From the NCBI GenBank assembly GCA_964552325.1, contig CAZKHA010000003.1, forward strand, positions 15,923-79,922: DNA of 64,000 nt, given 5' to 3'. The stretch is from CAZKCK01 sp964552325. GTDB lineage: Bacteria > Bacteroidota > Bacteroidia > Bacteroidales > TTA-H9. The first letter of the stretch is position 1, and each line of letters begins with the position of its first letter. Both the position numbers and the translations under genes were made by a program. Of this stretch, positions 55,817-64,000 are shown piece after piece. The notes beneath the pieces were generated by a model. It was not told where the DNA came from. It saw only the letters and a list, made by a program, of their open reading frames with translations, and made no database searches.

Positions 55817-57997
55817 CTAGCGGCTAAAAAGCATTTCACGGTATTTTGGCAAGGGCCAAAGCTCGTCATCTACAAGCATCTCAAGTTTATCAACATGTGT
55901 TCGGATGCTCTCGAGATACGGAAAAACATTGCTTAGATAGGCAAATGCTTGTGATTCAAGACTTTCCATTGCATTAGCCACCTTGCGGTGTTCCACCATT
56001 TCATCAACATTAATTTTAATTTGGCTAATGTGTTCCGAGATGCTTTTGATGGTTTGGATTTGGTTCTTTGCCAAATTCATATATGTTTTGGCATCAAGCA
56101 CATCTTTCAGCCCTTTCACATTTTCAATTAGGGTGTTTTGGTACCTAATGGCAATTGGGATGATATGATTTGTAGCAAGATCACCAATTACACGTGCTTC
56201 AATTTGTACTGCCTTTGTGTAACTCTCCAGCATTATTTCATGACGAGCGTGTAACTCTCTTTCTGATAGAACCTTATTTGATTCGAATAAGTGAATGGTT
56301 TTCGCTGTGATGTACGCATTGAGAGCTTCAGGCGTATTTGTGAAGTTGTTCAAACCCCTCGACTTGGCTTCTTGCTTCCATTCATCGCTATAGCTATTAC
56401 CTTCAAAACGAATACGTTTCGATGATTTGATATAGTCCTTAACCACGTTGAATATAGCTGTTTCCTTATCCTCGCCTTTTTCAATTAAGGAGTCAACTTC
56501 AGCCTTGAATTTTTTCATTTGGTCAGACACAATCAAGTTTAGGGCAATCATAGGTGCCGAGCAGTTTTGTGATGACCCTACAGCTCTGAATTCAAATTTG
56601 TTACCGGTGAAAGCAAAGGGTGATGTACGGTTACGATCTGTGTTATCCAATAAAATCTCGGGTATTTTTTGGATCTGATGGTCGAGCTGGATTTTAAAAT
56701 CTTCGATAATCTGGCCCGAGCGTTCAACTTCATCCAGGGTATCGCTCAAATGTGTACCGATAAAGGCAGAAATAATGGCCGGTGGGGCCTCGTGTCCGCC
56801 TAAACGCAAGTCGTTACTAGCCGATGCAATTGAGGCTCTAAGCAAATCGGCATGCTCTTCAACTGCTTTAAGCGTAATGGCAATCATGGTCAAAAATCGG
56901 AAGTTCGAATTTTTGTCTTTGCCTGGAGCCAATAGGTTGATACCGTTATTGGTAGCCATCGACCAGTTGTTGTGTTTGCCCGATCCATTTACCTTGGCAA
57001 AAGGCTTTTCGTGAAGCAGAACCCTTAGGTTATGGTTTCTGGCAACCTTTTGTAACAACAACATTATTAATTGGTTATGATCTACTGCCAGATTAATTTC
57101 TTCAAATACAGGAGCTAGCTCAAATTGGTTAGGGGCAACCTCGTTGTGACGAGTTTTAACAGGGATACCTAACCTATGAGCCTTGTATTCGAATTCTTTC
57201 ATAAACTCAATTACGCGGCTTGGTATTACACCAAAATAGTGGTCGCTTAATTGCTGATCCTTGGCTGAAGCATGGCCGAAAACGGTTCTGCCACAAAGCA
57301 TTAAATCGGGCCGGGCTTGGTATAAGGCTGCATCCACCACAAAATACTCTTGCTCCCAGCCCAAGGTGCCGTAAACGTTTTTAACTTCAGGGTTAAAGAA
57401 GTTTACCACCGAGGTTGTAGCCTTGTCTAATTCGCTAAGTGCTTTTAACAAAGGCATTTTAAAATCGAGAGCCTCGCCTGTGTACGAAATAAAAATGGTT
57501 GGGATACAAAGTGTTGTATCGATAATGAATGCTGGCGAAGTTGGATCCCAAGCTGTGTAACCACGCGCTTCAAAGGTATTACGTATGCCGCCACTTGGGA
57601 AACTTGATGCATCGGGTTCTTGCTGAACCAATTCACCACCCTTAAAACTTTCGATGGCCTTACCTGATGAGGTAGGTATAATAAATGCATCATGCTTCTC
57701 GGCAGTTGCACCCGTTAAAGGATGAAACCAATGCGTGTAATGAGTAGCGCCTTTGCCAATGGCCCATGACTTTAGCGAAGCTGCTACTTGATCTGCTATT
57801 ACGCGGCTGATTTTTTCACCCTTTTCAACGGAGTTTATCAATGATTTGTACGACTCCTCTGTCAGATATTCTTTCATGGCCTCCTTACCAAATGTTAGCT
57901 CACCATAATAATCTGATATTTTGGTAGCTGGAAGGCTTACCCTGTTGGGTTGTCTATTTAACATAGCTCCCAACGCTTTCATTCTTAAGTTTTCCAT
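55817..57997 (-). CDS. glnN: glutamine synthetase type III
   Basis: 726 residues from ATG 57997 (a TAAATTTG element at 58023-58030 excludes the longer start). The length and motifs are those of GSIII: KVNGSGKHNNWSMATNNG, EVAPNQFELAPVFEE, and NKFEFRAVGSSQNCSAPMIALN. GSIII condenses ammonia and glutamate with ATP and is typical of Bacteroidetes and cyanobacteria. It is distinct from the 450-residue type I enzyme. The next gene upstream on the same strand is a divergent ammonium-transporter-like protein, which fits a shared role in nitrogen acquisition. Confidence 0.95.
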   Translation of the reverse strand: MENLRMKALGAMLNRQPNRVSLPATKISDYYGELTFGKEAMKEYLTEESYKSLINSVEKGEKISRVIADQVAASLKSWAIGKGATHYTHWFHPLTGATAEKHDAFIIPTSSGKAIESFKGGELVQQEPDASSFPSGGIRNTFEARGYTAWDPTSPAFIIDTTLCIPTIFISYTGEALDFKMPLLKALSELDKATTSVVNFFNPEVKNVYGTLGWEQEYFVVDAALYQARPDLMLCGRTVFGHASAKDQQLSDHYFGVIPSRVIEFMKEFEYKAHRLGIPVKTRHNEVAPNQFELAPVFEEINLAVDHNQLIMLLLQKVARNHNLRVLLHEKPFAKVNGSGKHNNWSMATNNGINLLAPGKDKNSNFRFLTMIAITLKAVEEHADLLRASIASASNDLRLGGHEAPPAIISAFIGTHLSDTLDEVERSGQIIEDFKIQLDHQIQKIPEILLDNTDRNRTSPFAFTGNKFEFRAVGSSQNCSAPMIALNLIVSDQMKKFKAEVDSLIEKGEDKETAIFNVVKDYIKSSKRIRFEGNSYSDEWKQEAKSRGLNNFTNTPEALNAYITAKTIHLFESNKVLSERELHARHEIMLESYTKAVQIEARVIGDLATNHIIPIAIRYQNTLIENVKGLKDVLDAKTYMNLAKNQIQTIKSISEHISQIKINVDEMVEHRKVANAMESLESQAFAYLSNVFPYLESIRTHVDKLEMLVDDELWPLPKYREMLFSR

Positions 57998-58022
57998 ACA
58001 ATTCCTATTTAAAATCAAGGAA

Positions 58023-58030
58023 CAAATTTA
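58023..58030 (-). promoter_or_regulatory. -7 element of the glutamine synthetase promoter
   Basis: TAAATTTG on the minus strand (58030 to 58023), about 25 bases upstream of ATG 57997. No convincing -33 sequence was found. Confidence 0.5.
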
Positions 58031-58103
58031 GCATTGTATTGTTTAAAACTGACATTTTGACTCCCACAATGTTATTAACAATTTTTCCTTGATTCGGACG
58101 GTT

Positions 58104-59282
58104 TTAGGCTTGGTTTTCTTTTACTACCATAAATCTGTTTAAAAAGCCAAGGGTAAGGTAGGTAAACAAAAAGGCATAAGCACCCAGTACGATTCCAATG
58201 CCAATATACCGTTCTGGATTTATAGTTACTAATTGATTGTTAGTAAGTAACGAGAAATAGATTGAATTGAAAACTATTCCAACAAGCCCGAAAATGCCAT
58301 GGATGACGAAAATAAGGTAAGCTGGGTCAATTTCGTTGTAATTCAGGTAATCAAGAAAGAAATAGCAAAGTAAACCTATTGATATGCTGCTTATTACAAT
58401 AAATAGTAGGCTACTATCAACGCCAAATCCCGAAACATAGGCAATGCTTGCCATTAAACAAGCCGCAGGATCCCAAACACGGATTTTTATTCGGTTGATA
58501 ACTTTTATAACTACTTGAATTACTAGCGATAGCGCAAACGTTTGCATGAAAATGCTGAATTCTTTTAGCCCTTGTTGCCCACTATGCCACTGAAAAAATT
58601 GGTAAAAAAAAGCAACCCCAATCGTTAATGCAATCGGTTTGTAGTCCCACTTTAAATTACTTTTTATAAGTTGTGCAGGCTTGGCGTATAAAACTATTGC
58701 TAAGGCCGAAGTACCAGCGATAATATGGATCGAAAAACTGCCCATTAGATCATGTACGCCCGATTCAGTTACCAGACCGGGGCCTTGTGTCATAAATAGT
58801 ATTGGATAAGATACAAAAAGCAACCATGCCAAACTTAAAAGACTTGAGCTGAGTTTGTTAATCCTATTTATCAAGGCAGTTTGTAATAGAATTATTGCTA
58901 GAAGGCTAAAGAAGAGTTCTTTACTAAAAATCAAGTCGAAAAGGTCATCATGCGGGTTACCAGAGATTTGTAGAAAGAATGCATCTGAAAGATTACCAAT
59001 AATACCATCTTGTAACCCATTGTGCGTTAAAGAATAACCACACACTACCCATAATAGGGCGCTGGTAAAAAACGATGTGGTGTACCACAATGGAAATTTT
59101 GTGGTAATGGCTTTCCAATATATAATATAGTAAAGTAGTATAATGGCCAAGCAAAAAGCAAGCACTCCCACTAAAAGGAACTCGTCTTTAAAGAAAATAT
59201 CCACAATTTCGTTGCAATAAGCCATAAAGTATCCGAGTCTGGTTAAAGACAAATAGTATTGATGTAAATTGTTGAAATTCAA
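58104..59282 (-). CDS. divergent Amt/Rh-family membrane protein
   Basis: 392 residues, about ten or eleven membrane helices. LLWVVCGYSLTHNG matches the Amt region LWxxxGYSLxF. The pore residues are recognisable: Asp and, eight residues later, the first pore His in VHDLMGSFSIHIIAG (equivalent to AmtB D160 and H168), and the second His in FVIHGIFGLVG (H318). VWDPAACLMASIAYVSGFGV corresponds to the ITPAAGFV block. The position of AmtB W148 holds Gln, and the usual glycine-rich GAVAGLV is altered, so it is an unusual family member. It is adjacent to GSIII. A second ATG at 59225 could be the true start. Ammonium transport or sensing is inferred. Confidence 0.68.
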   Translation of the reverse strand: MNFNNLHQYYLSLTRLGYFMAYCNEIVDIFFKDEFLLVGVLAFCLAIILLYYIIYWKAITTKFPLWYTTSFFTSALLWVVCGYSLTHNGLQDGIIGNLSDAFFLQISGNPHDDLFDLIFSKELFFSLLAIILLQTALINRINKLSSSLLSLAWLLFVSYPILFMTQGPGLVTESGVHDLMGSFSIHIIAGTSALAIVLYAKPAQLIKSNLKWDYKPIALTIGVAFFYQFFQWHSGQQGLKEFSIFMQTFALSLVIQVVIKVINRIKIRVWDPAACLMASIAYVSGFGVDSSLLFIVISSISIGLLCYFFLDYLNYNEIDPAYLIFVIHGIFGLVGIVFNSIYFSLLTNNQLVTINPERYIGIGIVLGAYAFLFTYLTLGFLNRFMVVKENQA

Positions 59283-59463
59283 TTATTTATTTAGTAATTG
59301 AGTCCCGGTGGTTACAATACCAAAAGTCGGCAGCTTGAAGTTAACTGTCAATAACGAGTTTGCTTAAATTGCTGGCATAAATCACGGAAAAATGCTTAAG
59401 TGTATTACGTAAGCGAGTTTTGGTTGATGGTATGAAAATCTGGGTTTGGGGATATTTTTGGGT

Positions 59464-60129
59464 CTAGAGCTCAATAATTTTGTTCTTGATGGCAAATTTC
59501 ACCAAATCAACTGTGTTTTTAAGCTCAAGCTTTTGCATGATGTGGTTTTTGTGCGATTCGACCGTTCGTACACTTATAAAGAGTTTATCTGCAATTTCTT
59601 GGTTGCTAACGCCTTCGGCAAATAGTTTCAAGATTTCTATTTCGCGTTTCGATAAAAGGTCTTCCTTTTTCTTTGACTCATCCTCTTGGTTTTGAGCCTT
59701 TTTGATATAGCTTTTAAGTATTATTCCCGAAATCTGTTGCGAGAAGTATTCTTCTCCTTTATGCACAGCTTCAATAGCTTCGAGGAGTTCTTTTTTGCTG
59801 GTGTTTTTGGGTAAATAGCCTTTTGCACCTGCCTGAATGGCATTAAAGATGAACTCTTCTTGGGTAAACATGCTCAAAATTAATATTTTAACACCATTAT
59901 AGGCGGATGTTTCCAGTATTTTTCGGGTCCAATCAATACCCGAAAGACCAGGCAACGATATGTCGAGCAGAATTACATTCGGAAGCTCCTTCTGAAGCAA
60001 AACGATCAATTCATCCCCATTTTCGGCTTCTCCAAGAATCTCAAAACGATCGTTGTCGTTGAGCAATGATTTGATGCCAGCTCTTACCAGCCGGTGATCA
60101 TCAACTAAGATTAACTTGATTTTTTCCAT
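59464..60129 (-). CDS. NarL/LuxR-type response regulator
   Basis: 221 residues from ATG 60129. The receiver domain contains LVDDHRLVRAGI, the phospho-acceptor Asp in VILLDISLPGLSG, and Lys in LPKNTSKKE. The C-terminal helix-turn-helix is LSKREIEILKLFAEGVSNQEIADKLF and SVRTVESHKNHIMQKL, described in pieces. It is a DNA-binding output for the kinase upstream, whose gene end it overlaps by 29 bases, so the two are translationally coupled. Targets are unknown. Confidence 0.9.
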   Translation of the reverse strand: MEKIKLILVDDHRLVRAGIKSLLNDNDRFEILGEAENGDELIVLLQKELPNVILLDISLPGLSGIDWTRKILETSAYNGVKILILSMFTQEEFIFNAIQAGAKGYLPKNTSKKELLEAIEAVHKGEEYFSQQISGIILKSYIKKAQNQEDESKKKEDLLSKREIEILKLFAEGVSNQEIADKLFISVRTVESHKNHIMQKLELKNTVDLVKFAIKNKIIEL

Positions 60130-61909
60130 TCTCGGGTTCAATATAAGGTATAATTATGGTAAAAGTGGTTCCTTCTCCACTTTCCGATTCTATTTTGAGT
60201 CGTCCATTTAATAATTCAACACGTTCTTTCATATTGTGCAAACCATGCCCAAATGTTTTGGCATCATTGGCAGTAAATCCTTTACCGTTATCACTTAGTA
60301 TTAGCTTTATTGATTTCGGTTCACCTAGCAAGCTAACCTTTATCCATTGTGCATCAGAGTGTTTTGTGGCATTTAAGAGGGCCTCTTGAACGATCCTAAA
60401 CAAGTAGGTTCTAACTTTTCCAGTTATTTTTGGCGGTAAGTTGGCGGTTTCAACAAGTATTTTGATGTTTGATTGGGTCATAATTTCATCCGAAAGAAAG
60501 CGAATGGCCGCCACCAACCCAAATTCACCTAATACCATCGGGGCCAAATTGTTGCTAATTTGCCGTATTTGTTCAATAATCCCGTTACTAAGCTTCTCTA
60601 TTTCAGCTACTTCTTTTGTAACATCTTGGCCATTTTTTTCGATAAGTTGCTCGGTTTTAAATTTGAGTGCCACCAAAGTTTGTCCGATGCCTTCGTGCAG
60701 TTCTTTCGAAAGCCGTTGGCGTTCCAATTCTTGGCTATCAATCATGGCTCTTAACCGTCTAAATCGTTCTTTTCCAATTTCGGTCTTCTGTTGCTTTAGT
60801 TTAAAAGCCATATTGTTAAAGGTTTCCGTAAGGTCACCAATTTCATCGTTCGATACAATTTTGAGTTCCTTTTCAAAGTTTCCATCACCCAAGGCGGAGG
60901 CAGCCTTTCGTAAATTAAGGATGGGTTTGACGATACGGCGTGAAGTAAAAAATACGAAAACGAAAAAGGCTGCCGATATTAGTACAATCAACGCTAAACT
61001 CTGGTTGTACAATACCCTTACCTGGTGCATGGCTTCGTACGAATCTTGTTCAACCATAACTGCCCATTGCAAACCGGGTGTTTGTAAGGTGCTAAACGCT
61101 GAAAGTACGTCACGCCCTCTATAATCCGTATAGTTTACAATGCCTTGTTGCAATCCAAAAACATCAGGTGTTGATGGATTTTTAATGTTTATAGTGGCTC
61201 GGAATACTGTATCGAATCGTGATGCTGACCTCATTACATAATCATTACCAATTATATAGGCCTCTTCTGAAATGGAATGCTTGTTTGAGGTGGTTTCTTT
61301 AAGCATAAGGCTGTCGAGAAAAGTTTTTGGAATTCGTAATACGACCCAACCAAGCATATTGCCTTCATTATTAGTTACTTGACCACAAACCATTTGCGAT
61401 TTGGTGTCATTACCCTCATCCATTAAGTCGCTGATAAAAAAGGGCAATCTATCTTTAGCGGCGCTCCTTAGGCAAGGCTGTAGGTTTGGATGAAAAGTTC
61501 CTGTAGTAACAGTTGGTTTGGCTTGTTCACACTCCATTTTTAGCCCTAGGTATGAAGAGTCAGGTTTAACAATAAAAAGTTGCTGATAATACCCACATGA
61601 ACTTAAGTAGTTAATTAAAAAGCTTTCATAAAGATGGCTAAGTTGATTGTCAGAATTTGTTAGCAGTTGTTTTACTTCAGTTGAATTTCTTAGCGAATTT
61701 ATATCCCTGATTCTATCCGCAAAATACTGTTCGAGTTGATTTTGTTTAATATCGCGCACAGTGCAAAGGTGTTCGTACGTTTTTTGGGTAAGTACCTTAC
61801 GTGATGTACGATATGAATAGATCCCGAAAATAACAATGGCAGATATCCCCAACATTAAAAAGTTGATTATCAGGCGCTCAGTTAATGAAACACTTCTGGA
61901 TATCTTCAT
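60101..61909 (-). CDS. NarL-type sensor histidine kinase (HisKA_3)
   Basis: 602 residues. Helix one (IINFLMLGISAIVIFGIYSY) and helix two (LALIVLISAAFFVFVFF, about 306-325) bound a periplasmic Cache-like domain. HAMP follows (RRIVKPILNLRKAASALGDG). HisKA_3 has His in LSKELHEGIGQTL, and HATPase_c shows NATKHSDAQ, SDNGKGF and GHGLHNMKERV. This is the NarX/DegS class that pairs with LuxR-type regulators. Its ATG overlaps the gmhB stop as ATGA (61906-61909), placing it in the heptose operon. The signal is unknown. Confidence 0.88.
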   Translation of the reverse strand: MKISRSVSLTERLIINFLMLGISAIVIFGIYSYRTSRKVLTQKTYEHLCTVRDIKQNQLEQYFADRIRDINSLRNSTEVKQLLTNSDNQLSHLYESFLINYLSSCGYYQQLFIVKPDSSYLGLKMECEQAKPTVTTGTFHPNLQPCLRSAAKDRLPFFISDLMDEGNDTKSQMVCGQVTNNEGNMLGWVVLRIPKTFLDSLMLKETTSNKHSISEEAYIIGNDYVMRSASRFDTVFRATINIKNPSTPDVFGLQQGIVNYTDYRGRDVLSAFSTLQTPGLQWAVMVEQDSYEAMHQVRVLYNQSLALIVLISAAFFVFVFFTSRRIVKPILNLRKAASALGDGNFEKELKIVSNDEIGDLTETFNNMAFKLKQQKTEIGKERFRRLRAMIDSQELERQRLSKELHEGIGQTLVALKFKTEQLIEKNGQDVTKEVAEIEKLSNGIIEQIRQISNNLAPMVLGEFGLVAAIRFLSDEIMTQSNIKILVETANLPPKITGKVRTYLFRIVQEALLNATKHSDAQWIKVSLLGEPKSIKLILSDNGKGFTANDAKTFGHGLHNMKERVELLNGRLKIESESGEGTTFTIIIPYIEPENGKNQVNLS

Positions 61910-62463
61910 GATAGCAGGTAGCTTGAAAAATGTAGTATGGAAGGAAAACTTAAATCAATGAGCTGGTGCAATTTCCTTATTTCTGTCAAATCTTCGGAAA
62001 TAAATACCGTTTTCATACCTAAACGTTTTCCAAATTTTAAATCAGATTCGGTATCGCCCACCATAAAGCTTTTATTGAACTGAATATCCGGAAAGTCTTT
62101 TCGAGCCTTTAGCCCCATGCCCACGGCTGGTTTTCTGCAAAAGTTGTTTTCCGATTTTAAAGCTGGGCAATAGTACACCTTATCTATTCTTCCATTTGCC
62201 TCGGCAACGCGCGAAACCATAAACGCGTGGATTTGCTCGAGTTCTGCGGGTTTCATGAGCCCCTTGCCAACACCTTGCTGATTGGTTACCACAACGATAT
62301 TTTTGAACAGGAGGTTAAAAATGGCCAATGCATCCAGAACGCCATCCAAGAATTCGAATTCTTCCTGCTTTCGGATGTAATCGTCAGGTATTCTTTTATT
62401 TATTACCCCATCGCGGTCAAGGAATAGGCTCCAATCCTTAAAACTCGAAGATTCTAAATTCAT
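61906..62463 (-). CDS. gmhB: HAD phosphatase, heptose 1,7-bisphosphate phosphatase
   Basis: 185 residues. The HAD motif I is LFLDRDGVINKRI with Asp16 and Asp18, followed by VVTNQQGVGKG (motif II Thr) and FMVGDTESDLKFG (motif IV). The cysteine loop YYCPALKSENNFCRKP, with two Cys, resembles the zinc-binding loop of GmhB. It dephosphorylates D-glycero-D-manno-heptose 1,7-bisphosphate. With HddC here, the alpha-anomer route to GDP-heptose is likely. It overlaps hddC by 26 bases and is coupled to the kinase gene. Confidence 0.85.
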   Translation of the reverse strand: MNLESSSFKDWSLFLDRDGVINKRIPDDYIRKQEEFEFLDGVLDALAIFNLLFKNIVVVTNQQGVGKGLMKPAELEQIHAFMVSRVAEANGRIDKVYYCPALKSENNFCRKPAVGMGLKARKDFPDIQFNKSFMVGDTESDLKFGKRLGMKTVFISEDLTEIRKLHQLIDLSFPSILHFSSYLLS

Positions 62464-63300
62464 CTTGTGCTTTATTATAATCTTCTGGTATTCCGATATC
62501 TAAAAAGAACTGATTGCATTTCATCCCAAAAAGGACTTGTTTTTTATGTATCGCTTCAAAGCAATCTTTCTCCATCGAAAATTTTTCGGGAAGTTCAAGG
62601 CTCTCAAGGAATTCCTTGTTAATGGCATAGAGCCCTCCATTGATTAATCCAGGGCCTGTGGCCTGACCTTTTTCAACGAAATCTGTAATTTGGGCCCGCT
62701 CGTTTAGTATAACTGTACCATAACGTGAAGTGTCTTTAACTTCGCGCAAGGCAATAGTCATTTTTGATTTATGGATAAGTTGAAAATNNNNNNNNNNNNN
62801 NNNNNNNNNNNNNNNNNNNNNNNNNNNNNNNNNNNNNNNNNNNNNNNNNNNNNNNNNNNNNNNNNNNNNNNNNNNNNNNNNNNNNNNTCTTTAACTTCGC
62901 GCAAGGCAATAGTCATTTTTGATTTATGGATAAGTTGAAAATCATAGAGCTTGCCCAGATTTACACGGTACATCGTATCACCATTCATTACAATGGCTTG
63001 CTTTCCTTCTACATGGCTGAATGCTTTTTTTATTGCTCCTCCGGTACCCAAAGGCTCTTCTTCAACCGAATAAGATACATTAATATACTTGAACCGCTTT
63101 TTGAAATGTTCTTCTATCGCTTCGTGTTTATAACCAACTGCCAGAATTACTTTCTTAACACTGTAAAGTTCGAGGTAATCAAAAACATACTCCAAAAATG
63201 GTTTGCCATTCACCGGAGCCATTGATTTTGGCAAGTCGCTTACAACGGATTGCAAGCGTGTCCCAAAGCCTCCTGCAAGTATAATTGCTTCTTTAATCAT
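62438..63300 (-). CDS. hddC: heptose 1-phosphate nucleotidyltransferase, split by a spurious gap
   Basis: The N-terminal part (63300 downward) starts IKEAIILAGGFGTRLQSVVS and continues SDLPKSMAPVNGKPFLEYV, the sugar nucleotidyltransferase signature with the conserved Lys. MNGDTMYRV supplies the metal Asp. The C-terminal part ends FFLDIGIPEDYNKAQDEF. It joins activated nucleotide to D-glycero-alpha-D-manno-heptose 1-phosphate, giving GDP-heptose for S-layer or LPS glycan. A 100-N run (62788-62887) interrupts it, but the flanking 55 bases are identical. Removing N and one copy gives 708 bases, an intact 235-residue reading frame. So it is one gene, not two. Confidence 0.85.
62733..62787. repeat. 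left copy of the 55-base duplication at the gap
   Basis: This block is repeated exactly at 62888-62942, on the other side of 100 Ns. It most likely reflects two contig ends that overlap in the true sequence. Confidence 0.9.
62788..62887. other. 100-N scaffold gap
   Basis: Exactly 100 undetermined bases, the usual placeholder length. The identical flanks suggest that no sequence is missing. Confidence 0.95.
62888..62942. repeat. right copy of the 55-base duplication at the gap
   Basis: Identical to 62733-62787, starting TCTTTAACTT and ending GTTGAAAAT. See the gap entry. Confidence 0.9.
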
Positions 63301-63323
63301 GCGATACCGTTATGGGTTTAAAA

Positions 63324-63917
63324 TTATGGTCGTGGAAATATTTTAGCTTCAATGTATTCGCACAAAATATGTCCTAATAATATGTGTGCTTCTTGAATAC
63401 GGGGTGTATCGGTTGAAGGCACTTCGATGGTAAAATGGCTGAAGGCTTTCATTTTGCCACCGCCCAAGCCTGTGAAGCCAGCTGTAATCATTTCTTTTTC
63501 AGTGGCTGCCATAAAGGCTTTTACTACGTTGGCTGAATTGCCCGAAGTTGAAAGCCCAATTAACACATCACCCTTTTTCCCGAGTCCTCGTATCAATCGG
63601 GCATATATTTCATCGTAGGAATAATCGTTAGCAACGGCAGTTAAATAGGAAGTATTAACGTGTAAAGCCTCCGAGTTTAAAGGTGGTCGGTCATAGTAAA
63701 AGCGCCCTGAAAGTTCTGCTGCCAAATGTTGCGCATCAGCCGCACTGCCGCCATTGCCACAAAACAGCACTTTGCCACCTGATTTTAGGCTTTTTATACA
63801 AATTTCAGCCAAATCTTCGAGGTTTTGCATGGTTTCAGTTTGGTTCAATAATTCCGATTTAACGTTAATCGATTCCCTTATCCTATTTTTAATCAATTCT
63901 TTCATACTATCCATCAT
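63324..63917 (-). CDS. gmhA: phosphoheptose isomerase (SIS domain)
   Basis: 197 residues from ATG 63917, which shares its A with the TAA of the upstream gene (TAATG), so coupling favours it over 63929. SIS-domain motifs are FCGNGGSAADAQHLAAELSG (substrate phosphate loop), ALHVNTSYLTAVANDYSYDE, and LSTSGNSANVV. GmhA converts sedoheptulose 7-phosphate to D-glycero-D-manno-heptose 7-phosphate, the first committed step of ADP- or GDP-heptose synthesis. It precedes hddC by 23 bases. Confidence 0.92.
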   Translation of the reverse strand: MMDSMKELIKNRIRESINVKSELLNQTETMQNLEDLAEICIKSLKSGGKVLFCGNGGSAADAQHLAAELSGRFYYDRPPLNSEALHVNTSYLTAVANDYSYDEIYARLIRGLGKKGDVLIGLSTSGNSANVVKAFMAATEKEMITAGFTGLGGGKMKAFSHFTIEVPSTDTPRIQEAHILLGHILCEYIEAKIFPRP

Positions 63918-64000
63918 TATATAGTCCAAGTAGTTAGACCATGATTGGTAAATTCATAATTCCGATGGTACCCACCAAATTTCTTTAAGGCATTTGTAAC
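63917..64000 (-). CDS. C-terminal 27 codons of an upstream gene, probably the heptose kinase HddA
   Basis: In the frame ending at TAA 63917-63919 the window edge reads VTNALKKFGGYHRNYEFTNH then GLTTWTI. The FxFTxxGxxxW ending resembles the C-terminus of HddA-type GHMP kinases, which phosphorylate heptose 7-phosphate at C1. This is the missing enzyme between gmhA and gmhB/hddC. The evidence is a short tail plus operon logic, so identity is provisional. Confidence 0.5.
   Translation of the reverse strand, partial: VTNALKKFGGYHRNYEFTNHGLTTWTI

Noticed and set aside
62438..62761. Treating the right and left parts of hddC as two genes or a pseudogene
   Set aside because: The 55-base identical flanks and the intact frame after collapse favour a single intact gene.
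1..64000. CRISPR arrays, insertion sequences, prophage or integrative element ends
   Set aside because: No regularly spaced repeats, transposase or integrase genes, or att-like duplications were seen; the tRNA has no partial copy nearby.

Overview
The window reads as Bacteroidota chromosome, probably a Bacteroidales-like and possibly anaerobic lineage. The evidence is: low-GC DNA; repeated Bacteroidota-type promoters (TTG or TTTG, about 18-22 bases, then TAnnTTTG); a type III glutamine synthetase; two-component sensors with Reg_prop propellers; a secreted protein with the Ig-like modules common in gliding/T9SS proteomes; and small partner subunits beside sodium symporters. There is one tRNA (Arg, TCT). 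I see no rRNA, CRISPR array, insertion sequence or prophage. The species cannot be fixed from the sequence alone.

Layout. 1-1 kb: 5' end of truA, a small ACT-like protein and a GRAM-like protein, all on the minus strand. 1.3-10.8 kb (plus): an LpxR-like outer-membrane barrel with a lipoprotein N-terminus, a trehalose-synthase-like GH13 enzyme coupled to a GAF histidine kinase, a geranylgeranyl-reductase-family flavoprotein, a DUF2851 protein, and an NSS sodium symporter with its 46-residue MetS-like subunit. 11-24 kb: sensor kinases, a FlaA1/CapD-like sugar-nucleotide enzyme, and an SGLT-type symporter with a small membrane partner. 24-28.4 kb (minus): SDR epimerase, miaA, glycosyltransferase, OsmC and an HD hydrolase.

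The most distinctive region is 28.6-43.0 kb. It is a purine/urate-catabolism cluster related to the E. coli yge/ygf/xdhD/ssnA/hyuA genes, which published work connects with anaerobic urate breakdown in gut bacteria. A tight six-gene minus-strand operon runs ygfK, a PLP enzyme, a threonine-synthase-like enzyme, xdhD-like, ssnA, hyuA. The ygeY-ygeW pair lies upstream on the same strand, and a mocA-like cytidylyltransferase is inserted on the opposite strand. The canonical diaminopropionate ammonia-lyase (ygeX) is not seen; two other fold-type-II PLP enzymes occupy its place. The xanthine-dehydrogenase-like protein lacks a FAD domain, and no FAD subunit is encoded nearby.

43-55.7 kb: a large secreted IgGFc-binding-type protein, tRNA-Arg, a membrane TPR protein, fmt, an HU-family protein, a TetR-tolC-hlyD-ABC permease operon with a palindromic operator, recQ and lepB. 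55.8-64 kb (minus): glutamine synthetase III next to a divergent Amt-family protein, then a heptose-nucleotide operon (hddA end, gmhA, hddC, gmhB) translationally coupled to a sensor kinase and a LuxR-type regulator. A run of 100 N inside hddC is flanked by a 55-base duplicate. Collapsing it restores one intact gene, so it is almost certainly a scaffolding artefact.
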